The position numbers and the translations under genes are program-made. Shown one piece after another: positions 49,400 through 58,519 of a DNA stretch of 64,000 nucleotides. The notes under the pieces are model-generated. The model made no database searches. It was not told where the DNA came from and saw only the letters and a list, made by a program, of their open reading frames with translations. Every line of letters starts with the position of its first letter. The stretch's first letter is position 1. Source of the DNA: Streptomyces olivoverticillatus (GTDB lineage: Bacteria; Actinomycetota; Actinomycetes; Streptomycetales; Streptomycetaceae); the NCBI RefSeq assembly GCF_014203555.1, contig NZ_JACHJH010000006.1:62001-126000 (forward strand), in the 5' to 3' direction.

Positions 49400-51379
49400 T
49401 CACCCCTCGGCCGCGCCCTGCGCCTGCGCCTGCAGCAGCGAGGCCAGCCGTGTGCTCCGCTCCTTGGCCGGCACCTCCGCGACCGCCCGCGGCAGCGCCT
49501 GGTCCACACCGTGCACGACCGACAGATGCCGCTCGGCCCGGCTGAACGCCGTATAGACCCAGGCCCGGGTCAGCGTCTGCGCCGCGTCGCCCGGCAGTAC
49601 CACGACGACGGCGGGCCAGCGTGCCCCCACCGCCTGGTGGGCGGTCACGGCCCAGCCGTGCCGGACCTCTTCGGCCACCCGGCCGGGCGGCACGACCACG
49701 GCCGCACCCGCGCAGTCCAGCCGCAGGCCCTCGACGTCCGCCGAGACCACGGTGCCCTGCACCATCCGGCCGGGGGCCGGGACGTACGCCACCCGGTCGC
49801 CCGGGTCGAAGCCGCCGAACCGGCCCGGCCCGGGGTTCAGCCGCTCCTTGAGCGCCGCGTTGAGCGCCCGGGTGCCGACGGCCCCGCCGTGGCCGGGGGT
49901 GACGACCTGGGTGTGCTCGGCCGGCACGCCGATCGCGCGCGGCACGGAGTCGGCGACGAGCTGCACCGTGCGGTGCACCGCCTCGCCCGCATCCCGCACC
50001 GGGACGATCACGACCTCCTTGCCGGGCGCCTCCACCTGCTGGAGCTCGCCGATGCCGATGCCGGAGACCAGCTCGCCGATCGGGCCGGGGTCGGGGGTCC
50101 GGGAGACGACCGCGGGGCAGATGCGGGCCGCCACGACATCGGCGAACACCCGGCCGGGGCCCGCCGACCACAGCACCCCCGGGTCGCCGCTGAGCACCAG
50201 CCGGGCGCCGTCCGCCAGCGACTCCACCAGCAGTGCAGCCGTCTCCACGTCCACCTGGGGGGCGTCCAGCACGGCCAGCAGGTCGAGGGCCCAGGCGCCG
50301 TCCTCATCGCGCCCGGGACCCTCGCGGTCCGAGAGCAGCCCGGCCAGGGTCACGGCCTCCGTCTCGCCGAGCTCGACCAGGCGCCGCCTGCCGTCCTCGG
50401 TGTGCGCGGCGGCACAGGCGCGCAGCCCCAGCGCGCGGGCCGCGGCCACCAGCGCGGCGGGCTCGGCGCGAGCCGCCTCGCCGCCGCTGTGCGTGACCAG
50501 GCCGGACGCGGCGACGGCGCGGATCAGCTCGGCGGCCGAGGGGGAGGGGGCGGTCGCCGCCGCGCCTTCCCAGTCGAGCTCCTGATCCGCCTCGAAGGTG
50601 CCGGCCAGCCGGGTCAGGCCGTCGGCGAGGCTCTCCTCGGCCATGGCGTACCGGTCGAGCCCGAGCAGCAGCCGCACCGAGGCGTCCTCCGCGGTCTCGC
50701 CCTCCGCCTCCTGCTCCTCCTCGCCTTCGGGGCCCTCGCGGAAGACCAGCACCGCGCCCTCGGCGATGGCGCCGTGCAGCGCCTCGTCCGGATCCGGCAC
50801 CGAGCGGCGGCCCAGCTCGGCCAGGAGCGCGGAGGACTCCAGCACGGTGTGGCCCGCGAGCGCGGCGCGCTCCAGCAGCCAGCCGGTCAGGGCCTGTGCC
50901 CGGCGCTCGTCGCCCGGGGTGCACTCGGCGCCGAGCAGCGCCCTGGCGAAGCCGTCGGCCTGGTCTGGCCGTACGCCCGGCACGGCCAGCAGCCGCCAGG
51001 GGTCCTCCCGCAGCGTCGTGGCGGCCTGCTCGCCCAGCGCCTCCACAACCTGCCCGGCCAGCTGCTCGGGTGCTCCTCCCGCGGCGAGCACTTGCCGGAC
51101 GTCCCCGGTGAGCGTGGGGTCCGGCGCGGGGCGCTGCCCGGGGCCGGGGGCGGGCGTCCGCTGGGGGACGGGCCGTGCCGGGCGGGCGGGCGCGGGCCGC
51201 TTGGGCTCGGTGAAGAAGGACGCCGCCGACCGCTCGCCGCTCTCCACGGCCCGGACCGCCGCGGCCAGCATCTCGGCGGCCGAGGAACGCTTGCCCGGCT
51301 CCGGGCCGTCCGCCGGGCGGCCCTCGGGGGCGTCGGCTCCGGCGTCCGCGGCTCCGCCGGCGAGGCGGTCGTTGCTCAC
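49400..51379 (-). CDS. RecD2/TraA-like protein with HhH region and lost ATPase motifs
   Basis: A 659-residue protein with the layout of RecD2 helicases: a disordered Pro/Ala start, a helix-hairpin-helix-type region (DPWRLLAVPGVRPDQADGFARALLG near 155), then helicase-like 1A and 2A cores. The 2A end is well preserved: TAHQAVGARWPAVVVVLPG and RAWVYTAFSRAERHLSVV. However the Walker A loop expected after GLVTHSG reads GEAARAEPA with no GKT, and the Walker B segment reads LLAVLDAPQVD with Ala for the catalytic Glu. The protein probably binds DNA or a partner without hydrolysing ATP. GTG 51379 overlaps the aldo/keto reductase stop (GTGA). Confidence 0.8.
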   Translation of the reverse strand: MSNDRLAGGAADAGADAPEGRPADGPEPGKRSSAAEMLAAAVRAVESGERSAASFFTEPKRPAPARPARPVPQRTPAPGPGQRPAPDPTLTGDVRQVLAAGGAPEQLAGQVVEALGEQAATTLREDPWRLLAVPGVRPDQADGFARALLGAECTPGDERRAQALTGWLLERAALAGHTVLESSALLAELGRRSVPDPDEALHGAIAEGAVLVFREGPEGEEEQEAEGETAEDASVRLLLGLDRYAMAEESLADGLTRLAGTFEADQELDWEGAAATAPSPSAAELIRAVAASGLVTHSGGEAARAEPAALVAAARALGLRACAAAHTEDGRRRLVELGETEAVTLAGLLSDREGPGRDEDGAWALDLLAVLDAPQVDVETAALLVESLADGARLVLSGDPGVLWSAGPGRVFADVVAARICPAVVSRTPDPGPIGELVSGIGIGELQQVEAPGKEVVIVPVRDAGEAVHRTVQLVADSVPRAIGVPAEHTQVVTPGHGGAVGTRALNAALKERLNPGPGRFGGFDPGDRVAYVPAPGRMVQGTVVSADVEGLRLDCAGAAVVVPPGRVAEEVRHGWAVTAHQAVGARWPAVVVVLPGDAAQTLTRAWVYTAFSRAERHLSVVHGVDQALPRAVAEVPAKERSTRLASLLQAQAQGAAEG

Positions 51380-52359
51380 AGGGTGCTCCAGTCCTGGTCG
51401 GGGTAGCGGTGCACGGGCGCCGACACGTCGTCGAGCGCCTGGCAGATCTCGTCCGGAAGCGTAAGGCTCTCCACTGACAATGCCGCTCTGAGCTGCTGCG
51501 CCGTGCGCGCACCGACGATGGGCGCGACCACGCCGGGGCGGTCGCGCACCCAGGCCAGGGCCACTTCCAGGGGCGTGGTGGCGAGCCCGTTCGCCGCGGT
51601 GAGGACCGCATCCACGATCCGGCTCGCCACCTCGTCCAGATAAGGGGCGACGAACGGTGCGAGGTGGTCGGAGGCGCCGCGGGAGTCGGCCGGGGTCGCG
51701 TGCCGGTACTTGCCCGTCAGCACGCCGCGGCCCAGTGGTGAGGACGGCAGCACGCCGAGTCCCAGGTCCACGGCCGCCGGCAGGACTTCGCGCTCGATGC
51801 CGCGCTGCAGCAGCGAGTACTCCATCTGCGTGCTGGCCAGCGGGGTGCGGACGCCCGGCGCGGCCAGCTGCCACGTCGCGGCCTTGGCCAGCTGCCAGCC
51901 GCAGAAGTTGGAGACCCCGGCATAGCGCGCCCGGCCGCTGCTGACGGCCAGGTCGACGGCGTGCAGGGTCTCCTCGACGGGCGTGGCGGGATCGAAGGCG
52001 TGTATCTGCCAGAGGTCGACGTGGTCGGTGCCGAGCCGCTTGAGCGAGGCGTCCAGCGCGGCCAGCAGGTGGCCCCGCGAGCCGTCCACCCGCCGGCTGG
52101 GGTCCAGGACGCTGCCCGCCTTGGTGGCGATCACCAGATCGCGCCGCGGGACGAGCGATTCCAGGAGCCGGCCCAGGACGTACTCCGCACCGCCGTCCGC
52201 ATAGACGTCCGCCGTGTCGACGAGGGTGCCGCCCGCTTCCCAGAACGCCTTGAGCTGCTCGGCGGCGTCCCCCTCCGGCGTGTCCCGGCCCCAGGTGAGG
52301 GTGCCGAGCCCGATCCGGGATACCCGCAGGCCCGTGCGGCCGAGATGTCTTGGCTCCAT
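51376..52359 (-). CDS. Aldo/keto reductase
   Basis: A 327-residue NADPH-dependent TIM-barrel reductase. Catalytic residues appear as DTADVYADGGAEYVLG (Asp and Tyr), VIATKAG (Lys) and DLWQIHAFDP (His). SNFCGWQL and GVVAPIVGARTAQQL are cofactor segments. It reduces an aldehyde or ketone of unknown kind. Start ATG 52359. It is coupled to the downstream RecD2-like gene by a 4-base overlap, a surprising partnership. Confidence 0.92.
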   Translation of the reverse strand: MEPRHLGRTGLRVSRIGLGTLTWGRDTPEGDAAEQLKAFWEAGGTLVDTADVYADGGAEYVLGRLLESLVPRRDLVIATKAGSVLDPSRRVDGSRGHLLAALDASLKRLGTDHVDLWQIHAFDPATPVEETLHAVDLAVSSGRARYAGVSNFCGWQLAKAATWQLAAPGVRTPLASTQMEYSLLQRGIEREVLPAAVDLGLGVLPSSPLGRGVLTGKYRHATPADSRGASDHLAPFVAPYLDEVASRIVDAVLTAANGLATTPLEVALAWVRDRPGVVAPIVGARTAQQLRAALSVESLTLPDEICQALDDVSAPVHRYPDQDWSTL

Positions 52360-52497
52360 GAGCGCCGAGATTACTGGCCGCGCCCGGATCCGTCGCCGCC
52401 CCGCCGCGGCCTGTGGACAACTCGCCGGTGACGTACTCCAGGTCCGCGCGCTAGAGTCCCGGCAACAAGGACGTTACTGATCGGTAAGGGGTGCCAG

Positions 52498-53556
52498 ATG
52501 GGCCGGATGAGGCTCGGAATCAACCTCGGCTACTGGGGAGCCGGGATGGACGCGGACAACCTGGCCGTCGCCCGCGAGGCCGACCGGCTCGGGTACGCCG
52601 TCTGCTGGGCCGCCGAGGCCTACGGCTCCGACGCGCCCACCGTGCTGTCCTGGGTCGCGGCACAGACCGAGCGGATCGACGTCGGCTCCGCCATCTTCCA
52701 GATCCCCGCCCGCACGCCCACGATGACGGCCATGACCGCCGCCACCCTCGACTCGCTCTCCGGCGGCCGCTTCCGCCTCGGCCTCGGCGTCTCCGGCCCG
52801 CAGGTCTCCGAGGGCTGGTACGGGGTGAAGTTCGACAAGCCGCTCGCCCGCACCCGCGAGTACGTCGAGATCATCCGCAAGGCCATGTCCCGCGAGCGCG
52901 TCGCCCACGACGGCGAGCACTGGACGCTGCCGCTGCCCGGCGGCCCCGGCAAGCCCATCAAGCTCACCGTCCACCCGGTGCGCGAGCACATCCCGCTCTA
53001 CATCGCCGCCATCGGCCCCAAGAACCTGGAGCAGACCGGCGAGATCGCCGACGGTGCCCTCCTCGTCTTCTTCGCCCCCGAGCACGCCGAGGAGACCACC
53101 CTCGGCGCACTGCGGGCCGGCCGCGCCAAGGCGGGCAAGGACCTCGACGGCTTCGACATCGTGCCGACCGTCCCCATGGCCGTCGGCGACGACGTGGACG
53201 CCCTCGCCGACCTCTTCCGCCCCTACACCGCCCTCTACGTCGGCGGCATGGGCAGCGCCAAGCAGAACTTCTACAACAAGCTCGCGCAGCGCATGGGCTA
53301 TGAGAAGGAAGCCGCCGAGATCCAGGAGAAGTACCTCTCCGGCGACAAGCAGGGCGCGGCGGCGGCCGTCCCCCGGCAGCTGATCGACTCCACCGCGCTG
53401 CTCGGCTCCGTGGACCGCATCGCCGAGCGCATGCAGGCCTACGCCCAGGCCGGTGTCACCACGCTGTCGCTGGCCCCCGCCGGTTTCACGCTGGACGAGC
53501 GCATCGCCGCGCTGCGCACGGGCGTCGAGGCGCTGGAGCGGGCCGGGCTCGCCTGA
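52498..53556 (+). CDS. F420-dependent LLM-class oxidoreductase
   Basis: A 352-residue luciferase-like barrel protein. LGINLGYWGAGMDADNLAVAREADRLGYAVCWAAEAY, LGLGVSGPQVSEGWYGVKFDKPLARTREYVEIIR and YIAAIGPKNLEQTGEIADGAL are signature segments of actinomycete F420-linked members. It probably transfers hydride between coenzyme F420 and an organic substrate not identifiable here. The protein starts MGRMRLGINLG at ATG 52498. Streptomycetes and mycobacteria make F420, consistent with the host. Confidence 0.9.
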   Translation: MGRMRLGINLGYWGAGMDADNLAVAREADRLGYAVCWAAEAYGSDAPTVLSWVAAQTERIDVGSAIFQIPARTPTMTAMTAATLDSLSGGRFRLGLGVSGPQVSEGWYGVKFDKPLARTREYVEIIRKAMSRERVAHDGEHWTLPLPGGPGKPIKLTVHPVREHIPLYIAAIGPKNLEQTGEIADGALLVFFAPEHAEETTLGALRAGRAKAGKDLDGFDIVPTVPMAVGDDVDALADLFRPYTALYVGGMGSAKQNFYNKLAQRMGYEKEAAEIQEKYLSGDKQGAAAAVPRQLIDSTALLGSVDRIAERMQAYAQAGVTTLSLAPAGFTLDERIAALRTGVEALERAGLA

Positions 53557-53563
53557 ACCGGCC

Positions 53564-53581
53564 GCGGGACGGCGGTCCCGC
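53564..53581 (+). terminator. Hairpin terminator after the LLM gene
   Basis: GCGGGAC-GGCG-GTCCCGC forms a perfect 7-bp stem 8 bases after the stop codon. The remaining 200 bases before the corA stop hold no gene that I can support. Confidence 0.6.
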
Positions 53582-53784
53582 AGTGGAAATCCGCGGCCGT
53601 GGTGGGGGCTCGGGGGTAGTCTTCCCCGCCACGGCCGACACCAGCACAACGCCCCGTCGGCGCCCGGGTTACGGCCTCGGGGTCCGTCATTCGGCGGAGC
53701 GCACGGCGGCCCCGTCCGGCGCGCCCCGTGTGTGGCGCTTGACTTCCCCGCGCAGGCGCTCACCGCAGTCGGCGGCGGCCGCCC

Positions 53785-54777
53785 TCACAGCCAGCCGCGC
53801 CGCTTGAACATCCGGTGCAGCCAGATGACCAGCCCGGCCATCAGTGTCAGCACCACCGGATAACCCCACGGCTCCCGCAGCTCGGGCATGTGCTGGAAGT
53901 TCATCCCGTAGATCCCGGCGATCATCGTCGGCACCGCGGCCATCGCCGCCCAGGCCGAGATCTTGCGCATGTCGTCGTTCTGCTGGACCCCCATCTGTGC
54001 CAGATGGGCCGAGAGGATGTCCGAAAGCAATCGGTCCAGGCCCTCCACCGACTCGTTCGCCCGGGTCAGGTGGTCGCTCACATCGCGGAAGAACGGCCGC
54101 GACTTGTCGTTGACGAACGGCAGCCCCGCGGACGTCAGCCGGTTCAGCGGCTCGGTCAGCGGCCAGGTGGCCCGCCGGAACTCCACCACCTGGCGCTTGA
54201 AGTTGTAGATCCGCGCAGCGGTGGACCTGGTGTCCTCGCCCAACGGCGCGAAGACCTCCGCCTCCAGTTCGTCCAGGTCGATCTGGAGCTCGGCGGCCAC
54301 CTCGGTGTAGTGGTCCACCACCGCGTCGCTCACCGCGTACAGCACCGCCGTCGGACCGTGGCGCAGCACCTCGGGATCCTGCTCCAGCCGCTGTCTGACC
54401 TCCTTCAGCGGGCTGCCCTCGCCGTGCCGCACGGTCACCACGAAGGAGTCGCCGAGGAACAGCATCAGCTCGCCGGTGGTGACGACGTCCCTGTCGTGGT
54501 CGTAGAGCACGGGCTTGAGGACCATGAACACCGAGTCGTCGTACACCTCCAGCTTCGGCCGCTGGTGCGCGTTGAGCGCGTCCTCCACGGCCAGCGGGTG
54601 CAGCCCGAACTCGCTCGTCACCAGGCCGAACTCCTCCTCCGTGGGCTCGTACAGCCCGATCCAGACGAAGGAGTCACCCTCGGCGCGCACCTCCTCGAGC
54701 GCGTCCGAGAAGTCGGCCGGGCCGTCGGTACGGCGTCCGTGCCGGTAGATGCCGCAGTCCACGATCATGCGTGGCAT
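53785..54777 (-). CDS. corA: CorA-family magnesium/divalent cation transporter
   Basis: A 330-residue CorA channel subunit. The cytoplasmic N-terminal domain and long stalk helix (ELQIDLDELEAEVFAPL through SVEGLDRLLSDILSAHLAQ) lead to two transmembrane helices. TM1 ends in YGMNFQHMPE with the signature GMN selectivity loop, and the C-terminus is the basic HRMFKRRGWL. It forms a pentamer importing Mg2+ (also Co2+). ATG 54777 or 54768 are both possible; GAGGGAG lies upstream. It is divergent from the phosphatase. Confidence 0.92.
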   Translation of the reverse strand: MPRMIVDCGIYRHGRRTDGPADFSDALEEVRAEGDSFVWIGLYEPTEEEFGLVTSEFGLHPLAVEDALNAHQRPKLEVYDDSVFMVLKPVLYDHDRDVVTTGELMLFLGDSFVVTVRHGEGSPLKEVRQRLEQDPEVLRHGPTAVLYAVSDAVVDHYTEVAAELQIDLDELEAEVFAPLGEDTRSTAARIYNFKRQVVEFRRATWPLTEPLNRLTSAGLPFVNDKSRPFFRDVSDHLTRANESVEGLDRLLSDILSAHLAQMGVQQNDDMRKISAWAAMAAVPTMIAGIYGMNFQHMPELREPWGYPVVLTLMAGLVIWLHRMFKRRGWL

Positions 54778-54840
54778 TCTCCCTCTCATCCGTCCGTCGC
54801 ACACTCGGTGGCCCCACGGCCACGTCGTAGGCTGGCGGCC

Positions 54841-55536
54841 ATGCCCACCCTGATCCTGGTCCGGCACGGCCGGTCCACCGCCAACACCGGGGGAGTGCTC
54901 GCCGGCTGGACCCCCGGCGTGGCCCTGGACGAGCGCGGCCGGGCGCAGGCGGCCGCCCTCCCCGCCCGGCTCGCCGAGCTCCCCCTCGCGGCCGCCGTCA
55001 CCAGCCCCCTCCAGCGCTGCCGCGAGACCCTCGCCCCGCTGCTCGCCGCCCGGCCCGAGCTGCCCCTGCACACCGACGAGCGCATCGGCGAGTGCCGCTA
55101 CGGCGACTGGTCGGGCCGCAAGCTCGCCGAGCTCGCCGACGAGCCGCTGTGGGAGCTCGTCCAGCGCCACCCCTCCTCCGCCGTCTTCCCCGGCGGCGAG
55201 TCCGTACGCGCCATGCAGGCCCGCGCGGTGGACGCCGTGCGGGAGTGGAACGAGCGGATCGCCCACCTCCACGGCGAGGACGCCCTCTACCTGATGTGCA
55301 CCCACGGCGACCTGATCAAGTCGATCGTCGCCGACGCCCTGGGCCTGCACCTCGACCAGTTCCAGCGCATCACCGCCGACCCCTGCTCCGTCACCGCCGT
55401 CCGCTACACCCGGCTGCGCCCGTACCTGCTGCGCCTCGGCGACACCGGCGACCTGGCCGGGCTCGCCCCCCGCGGGGACGCACCGGCCGACGGCGCGCAG
55501 GACGCGGCCGTGGGGGGCGGTGCGGGGGCACCGTGA
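54841..55536 (+). CDS. Histidine phosphatase (phosphoglycerate-mutase family)
   Basis: A 231-residue protein. LILVRHGRSTAN is the RHG catalytic motif with the phosphorylated His, SPLQRCRETLAPLL has the phosphate-binding Arg, ERIGECRYGDWSGRKLAEL the acid Glu and CTHGDLIKSIV the second catalytic His. It belongs to the actinomycete MSMEG_4193 group. Substrate unknown. It heads a run of four plus-strand genes leading to mshC with similar spacing, often conserved in actinomycetes. Confidence 0.9.
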   Translation: MPTLILVRHGRSTANTGGVLAGWTPGVALDERGRAQAAALPARLAELPLAAAVTSPLQRCRETLAPLLAARPELPLHTDERIGECRYGDWSGRKLAELADEPLWELVQRHPSSAVFPGGESVRAMQARAVDAVREWNERIAHLHGEDALYLMCTHGDLIKSIVADALGLHLDQFQRITADPCSVTAVRYTRLRPYLLRLGDTGDLAGLAPRGDAPADGAQDAAVGGGAGAP

Positions 55537-55643
55537 TCGCCGTGCGCAGTAGGGTGGGCTCGCGGGACCGCTCGCGCCGCTGCCGGTGATCCCGCATCCG
55601 GAAACCGGACTTCCGCCGACCACCGACCCAATGGAGCAGGACG

Positions 55644-56234
55644 TTGACCCGTCAGGTGTTCCTCTATGACCCGCCGGACCGCTTCATCGCCGGTACGGTC
55701 GGGCTGCCTGGCCGCCGCACTTTCTTCCTCCAGGCCACAGCGGCAGGCCGGACCACCAGCGTCGCGCTGGAAAAGGCCCAGGTAGAAGCGCTCGCCGAGC
55801 GCATCGACGAACTGCTGGACGAGGTGGTCCGGCGCACCGGAGGCAGCGCCCCGGTGCCCGCCGTCGCCCCCGTCGAATTCGCCGACACCGACCCCTTGGA
55901 ATCGCCCGTCGACGAGGAGTTCCGGGTCGGCACCATGGCCCTGGCCTGGGACGGCGAGGGCGAGCGCATGGTCGTCGAGGCCCAGGCCCTGGTCGAGCTG
56001 GAGGCCGATACCGACGAGGACCTCGCCGAGGCCGAGGAACGGCTCATCCAGGACGAGCTGAACGGCCCGCCGATGCTGCGCGTGCGGCTCACCGGCACCA
56101 TGGCCCGCGCCTTCGCCAAGCGCGCCCTGGAAGTCGTCAACGCCGGCCGCCCCCCGTGCCCGCTGTGCAGCCTGCCGCTCGACCCGGAAGGACACGTATG
56201 TCCGCGTCAGAACGGATACCGCCGCGGAGCGTGA
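55644..56234 (+). CDS. DUF3090-family protein
   Basis: A 196-residue protein of the actinobacterial DUF3090 family. RQVFLYDPPDRFIAGTVGLPGRRTFFLQATAAGRTTSVALEKAQVEALAERIDELLDEV is the conserved start. The end [22 protein letters not shown] has CxxC and a third Cys suggestive of zinc. The ORF starts at 55644 (TTG or GTG type codon) after GGAGCAGGAC. It overlaps the SCO1664-family gene by 37 bases and is almost always adjacent to it, implying joint function. Confidence 0.88.
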   Translation: MTRQVFLYDPPDRFIAGTVGLPGRRTFFLQATAAGRTTSVALEKAQVEALAERIDELLDEVVRRTGGSAPVPAVAPVEFADTDPLESPVDEEFRVGTMALAWDGEGERMVVEAQALVELEADTDEDLAEAEERLIQDELNGPPMLRVRLTGTMARAFAKRALEVVNAGRPPCPLCSLPLDPEGHVCPRQNGYRRGA

Positions 56235-57028
56235 CCCCGCACGAGCTGCTCGCCAAGGGCGAGCTGACGGTGCGTGGACGCGTCCGCGAGGCATCCAACG
56301 CGGTGCTCTACTGCACGGTCGAGTACGAGGGCGTCAGCGCGGCCTGCGTCTACAAGCCGGTCGCCGGGGAGCGGCCGCTGTGGGACTTCCCCGACGGGAC
56401 GCTCGCCCAGCGCGAGGTGGCCGCCTACGAGCTGTCCGAGGCCATGGGCTGGGGCCTGATCCCGCCCACCGTGCTGCGCGACGGCCCCTACGGCCGAGGC
56501 ATGTGCCAGCTGTGGATCGAGGCGACCGCCGACGACTCGCCCGGGACGGCGCTGCTCGCGCTCGTCGAGGGCGAGGAGCCCGGCCCCGGCTGGAAGGCCG
56601 TCGGCTTCGCGGACGTCGGCGAGGAGCGCACCGCGCTGCTCGTCCACGCCGACGACGAACGGCTGCGCCGCCTGGCCGTGCTCGACGCGGTGATCAACAA
56701 CGGCGACCGCAAGGGCGGCCACCTGCTGCCCGCCGAGGACGGGCGGCTCTACGCCATCGACCACGGTGTGACCTTCAACGCCGATGACAAGCTGCGCACC
56801 CTGCTGTGGGGCTGGGCGGGCGAGCCGCTGACCGCGGAAGCCCTGACGGCCCTACGGCGACTTTCGGCCGATCTGGCCGACGGGCGCCCGCTCGCCGTCC
56901 GGCTGGCCGAGCTCATCACCCCCGCCGAGATAGCGGCGCTGCGGGCCCGGGTGGCCGGACTGCTGCGGACCGGGCGGCACCGCGAGCCCAGCGGGCAGTG
57001 GCCCGCGATCCCCTGGCCGCCGGTCTGA
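56198..57028 (+). CDS. SCO1664-family protein, kinase-like fold
   Basis: A 276-residue protein of the actinomycete SCO1664 family. The sequence has protein-kinase/phosphatidylinositol-kinase-like features: [20 protein letters not shown] with a Lys in the nucleotide loop, [21 protein letters not shown], and [16 protein letters not shown] with the catalytic-loop-like NxDRK plus AIDHGVTFN as the metal motif. It may phosphorylate or AMPylate an unknown partner. ATG 56198 follows GGAAGG and lies inside the preceding gene. It comes directly before mshC. Confidence 0.85.
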   Translation: MSASERIPPRSVTPHELLAKGELTVRGRVREASNAVLYCTVEYEGVSAACVYKPVAGERPLWDFPDGTLAQREVAAYELSEAMGWGLIPPTVLRDGPYGRGMCQLWIEATADDSPGTALLALVEGEEPGPGWKAVGFADVGEERTALLVHADDERLRRLAVLDAVINNGDRKGGHLLPAEDGRLYAIDHGVTFNADDKLRTLLWGWAGEPLTAEALTALRRLSADLADGRPLAVRLAELITPAEIAALRARVAGLLRTGRHREPSGQWPAIPWPPV

Positions 57029-57134
57029 GACGGCAGCCGACAGCACACGAGGGCGGGGGTGCGCAAGAGAGCATCTTCGGCCAACACCCGAGTCCGGTTC
57101 GTATCCGGAACATGCGTCCGGTTACGCTCAGGGC

Positions 57135-58364
57135 ATGCATGCCTGGCCCGCTTCAGAGGTACCCGCCCTGCCCGGCAGTGGCCGCGACCTCCGGATCCAC
57201 GACACCGCGACCGGCGAGCGAGTGACCCTCGCCCCCGGTCCCGTCGCCCGTCTCTACGTCTGCGGCATCACGCCGTACGACGCCACCCACATGGGGCACG
57301 CGGCGACCTACAACGCGTTCGACCTCGTGCAGCGCGTGTGGCTCGACACCAAGCGGCAGGTCCACTATGTCCAGAACGTCACCGACGTGGACGACCCGCT
57401 GCTGGAGCGGGCCGTCGCCAACGGCGACGACTGGACCGCTCTCGCCGAGCGGGAGACCGCCCTCTTCCGCGAGGACATGACCGCACTGCGCATGCTCCCG
57501 CCGCAGCACTACGTGGGCGCCGTGGAGTCGATACCCAAGATCGTTCCGCTGGTGGAGCGGCTGCGCGAGGCGGGCGCCGCCTACGAGCTCGAGGGCGACA
57601 TCTACTTCTCCGTCGCCTCCGACCCGTCCTTCGGCGGCGTCTCCGGCCTCGACGCCGAGGCGATGCGCCTGCTGTCCGCCGAGCGCGGCGGCGACCCCGA
57701 GCGCCCCGGCAAGAAGAACCCCCTCGACCCCATGCTGTGGATGGCCGCCCGCCCGGGCGAGCCCAGCTGGGACGGCGCTTCCCTGGGCCCCGGCCGCCCC
57801 GGCTGGCACATCGAGTGCGTCGCCATCGCCCTCGAACACCTCGGCATGGGCTTCGACGTCCAGGGCGGCGGCTCCGACCTGATCTTCCCGCACCACGAGA
57901 TGGGTGCCTCGCACGCCCAGGCGCTCACCGGCGAGCACCCGTTCGCCAAGACCTACGTCCACGCGGGCATGGTCGCCCTCCACGGCGAGAAGATGTCCAA
58001 GTCCAAGGGCAACCTCGTCTTCGTCTCCGCTCTGCGCCGCCAGGGCGTCGACCCGGCCGCCATCCGCCTCTCGCTCCTCGCGCACCACTACCGCGCCGAC
58101 TGGGAGTGGACGGACGCCGTGCTCGCGGAGGCCCTTGAGCGCCTCGACCGCTGGCGCGCCGCCGTCTCCCGCCCGGACGGCCCGTCCGCCGACGCACTGA
58201 TCGAGGAGATCCGCGAGGCCCTCACCGACGACCTCGACGCCCCGGCCGCCCTGGCGGCCGTCGACCGCTGGGCCGCCGCCCAGGCGGCCGAGGGCGGTAC
58301 GGAGGAGGGCGCACCGGGCCTTGTCTCGCGCGCCGTGGACGCACTGCTGGGCGTGGCGCTCTAG
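57135..58364 (+). CDS. mshC: Mycothiol ligase MshC (Cys:GlcN-Ins ligase)
   Basis: A 409-residue class I aminoacyl-tRNA synthetase-like enzyme. It joins L-cysteine to glucosaminyl-inositol in mycothiol synthesis, using [27 protein letters not shown] contains the zinc-binding Cys and the HMGH signature; [15 protein letters not shown] supplies further zinc ligands; [10 protein letters not shown] is the KMSKS loop. It is shorter than cysteinyl-tRNA synthetase because the anticodon domain is reduced. ATG 57135. It ends with a strong terminator and is the last gene of the DUF3090 group. Confidence 0.95.
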   Translation: MHAWPASEVPALPGSGRDLRIHDTATGERVTLAPGPVARLYVCGITPYDATHMGHAATYNAFDLVQRVWLDTKRQVHYVQNVTDVDDPLLERAVANGDDWTALAERETALFREDMTALRMLPPQHYVGAVESIPKIVPLVERLREAGAAYELEGDIYFSVASDPSFGGVSGLDAEAMRLLSAERGGDPERPGKKNPLDPMLWMAARPGEPSWDGASLGPGRPGWHIECVAIALEHLGMGFDVQGGGSDLIFPHHEMGASHAQALTGEHPFAKTYVHAGMVALHGEKMSKSKGNLVFVSALRRQGVDPAAIRLSLLAHHYRADWEWTDAVLAEALERLDRWRAAVSRPDGPSADALIEEIREALTDDLDAPAALAAVDRWAAAQAAEGGTEEGAPGLVSRAVDALLGVAL

Positions 58365-58385
58365 CCATCTCCCTTTCACGCCTTC

Positions 58386-58426
58386 GGGGCGTTCCCCTTC
58401 CCGGCCTCCGGAAAGGGGAACGCCCC
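58386..58426 (+). terminator. Strong hairpin terminator of the mshC operon
   Basis: GGGGCGTTCCCCTT (58386-58399) pairs perfectly with AAGGGGAACGCCCC (58413-58426), a 14-bp stem with a 13-base loop, starting 22 bases after the mshC stop. Confidence 0.85.
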
Positions 58427-58519
58427 GCTTCTGCGTGTGTGGGCAGCCGCGGATAAGTCCACGCGTGCGGCGCGCGAGTCCATGGTCGTGCCTGCCCGCC
58501 CCGCACTAAGCACGCGGGC

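Noticed and set aside
57029-57134. Possible T-box or riboswitch before mshC
   Set aside because: The 106-base gap is too short and lacks conserved T-box elements; no alternative terminator pair is seen.
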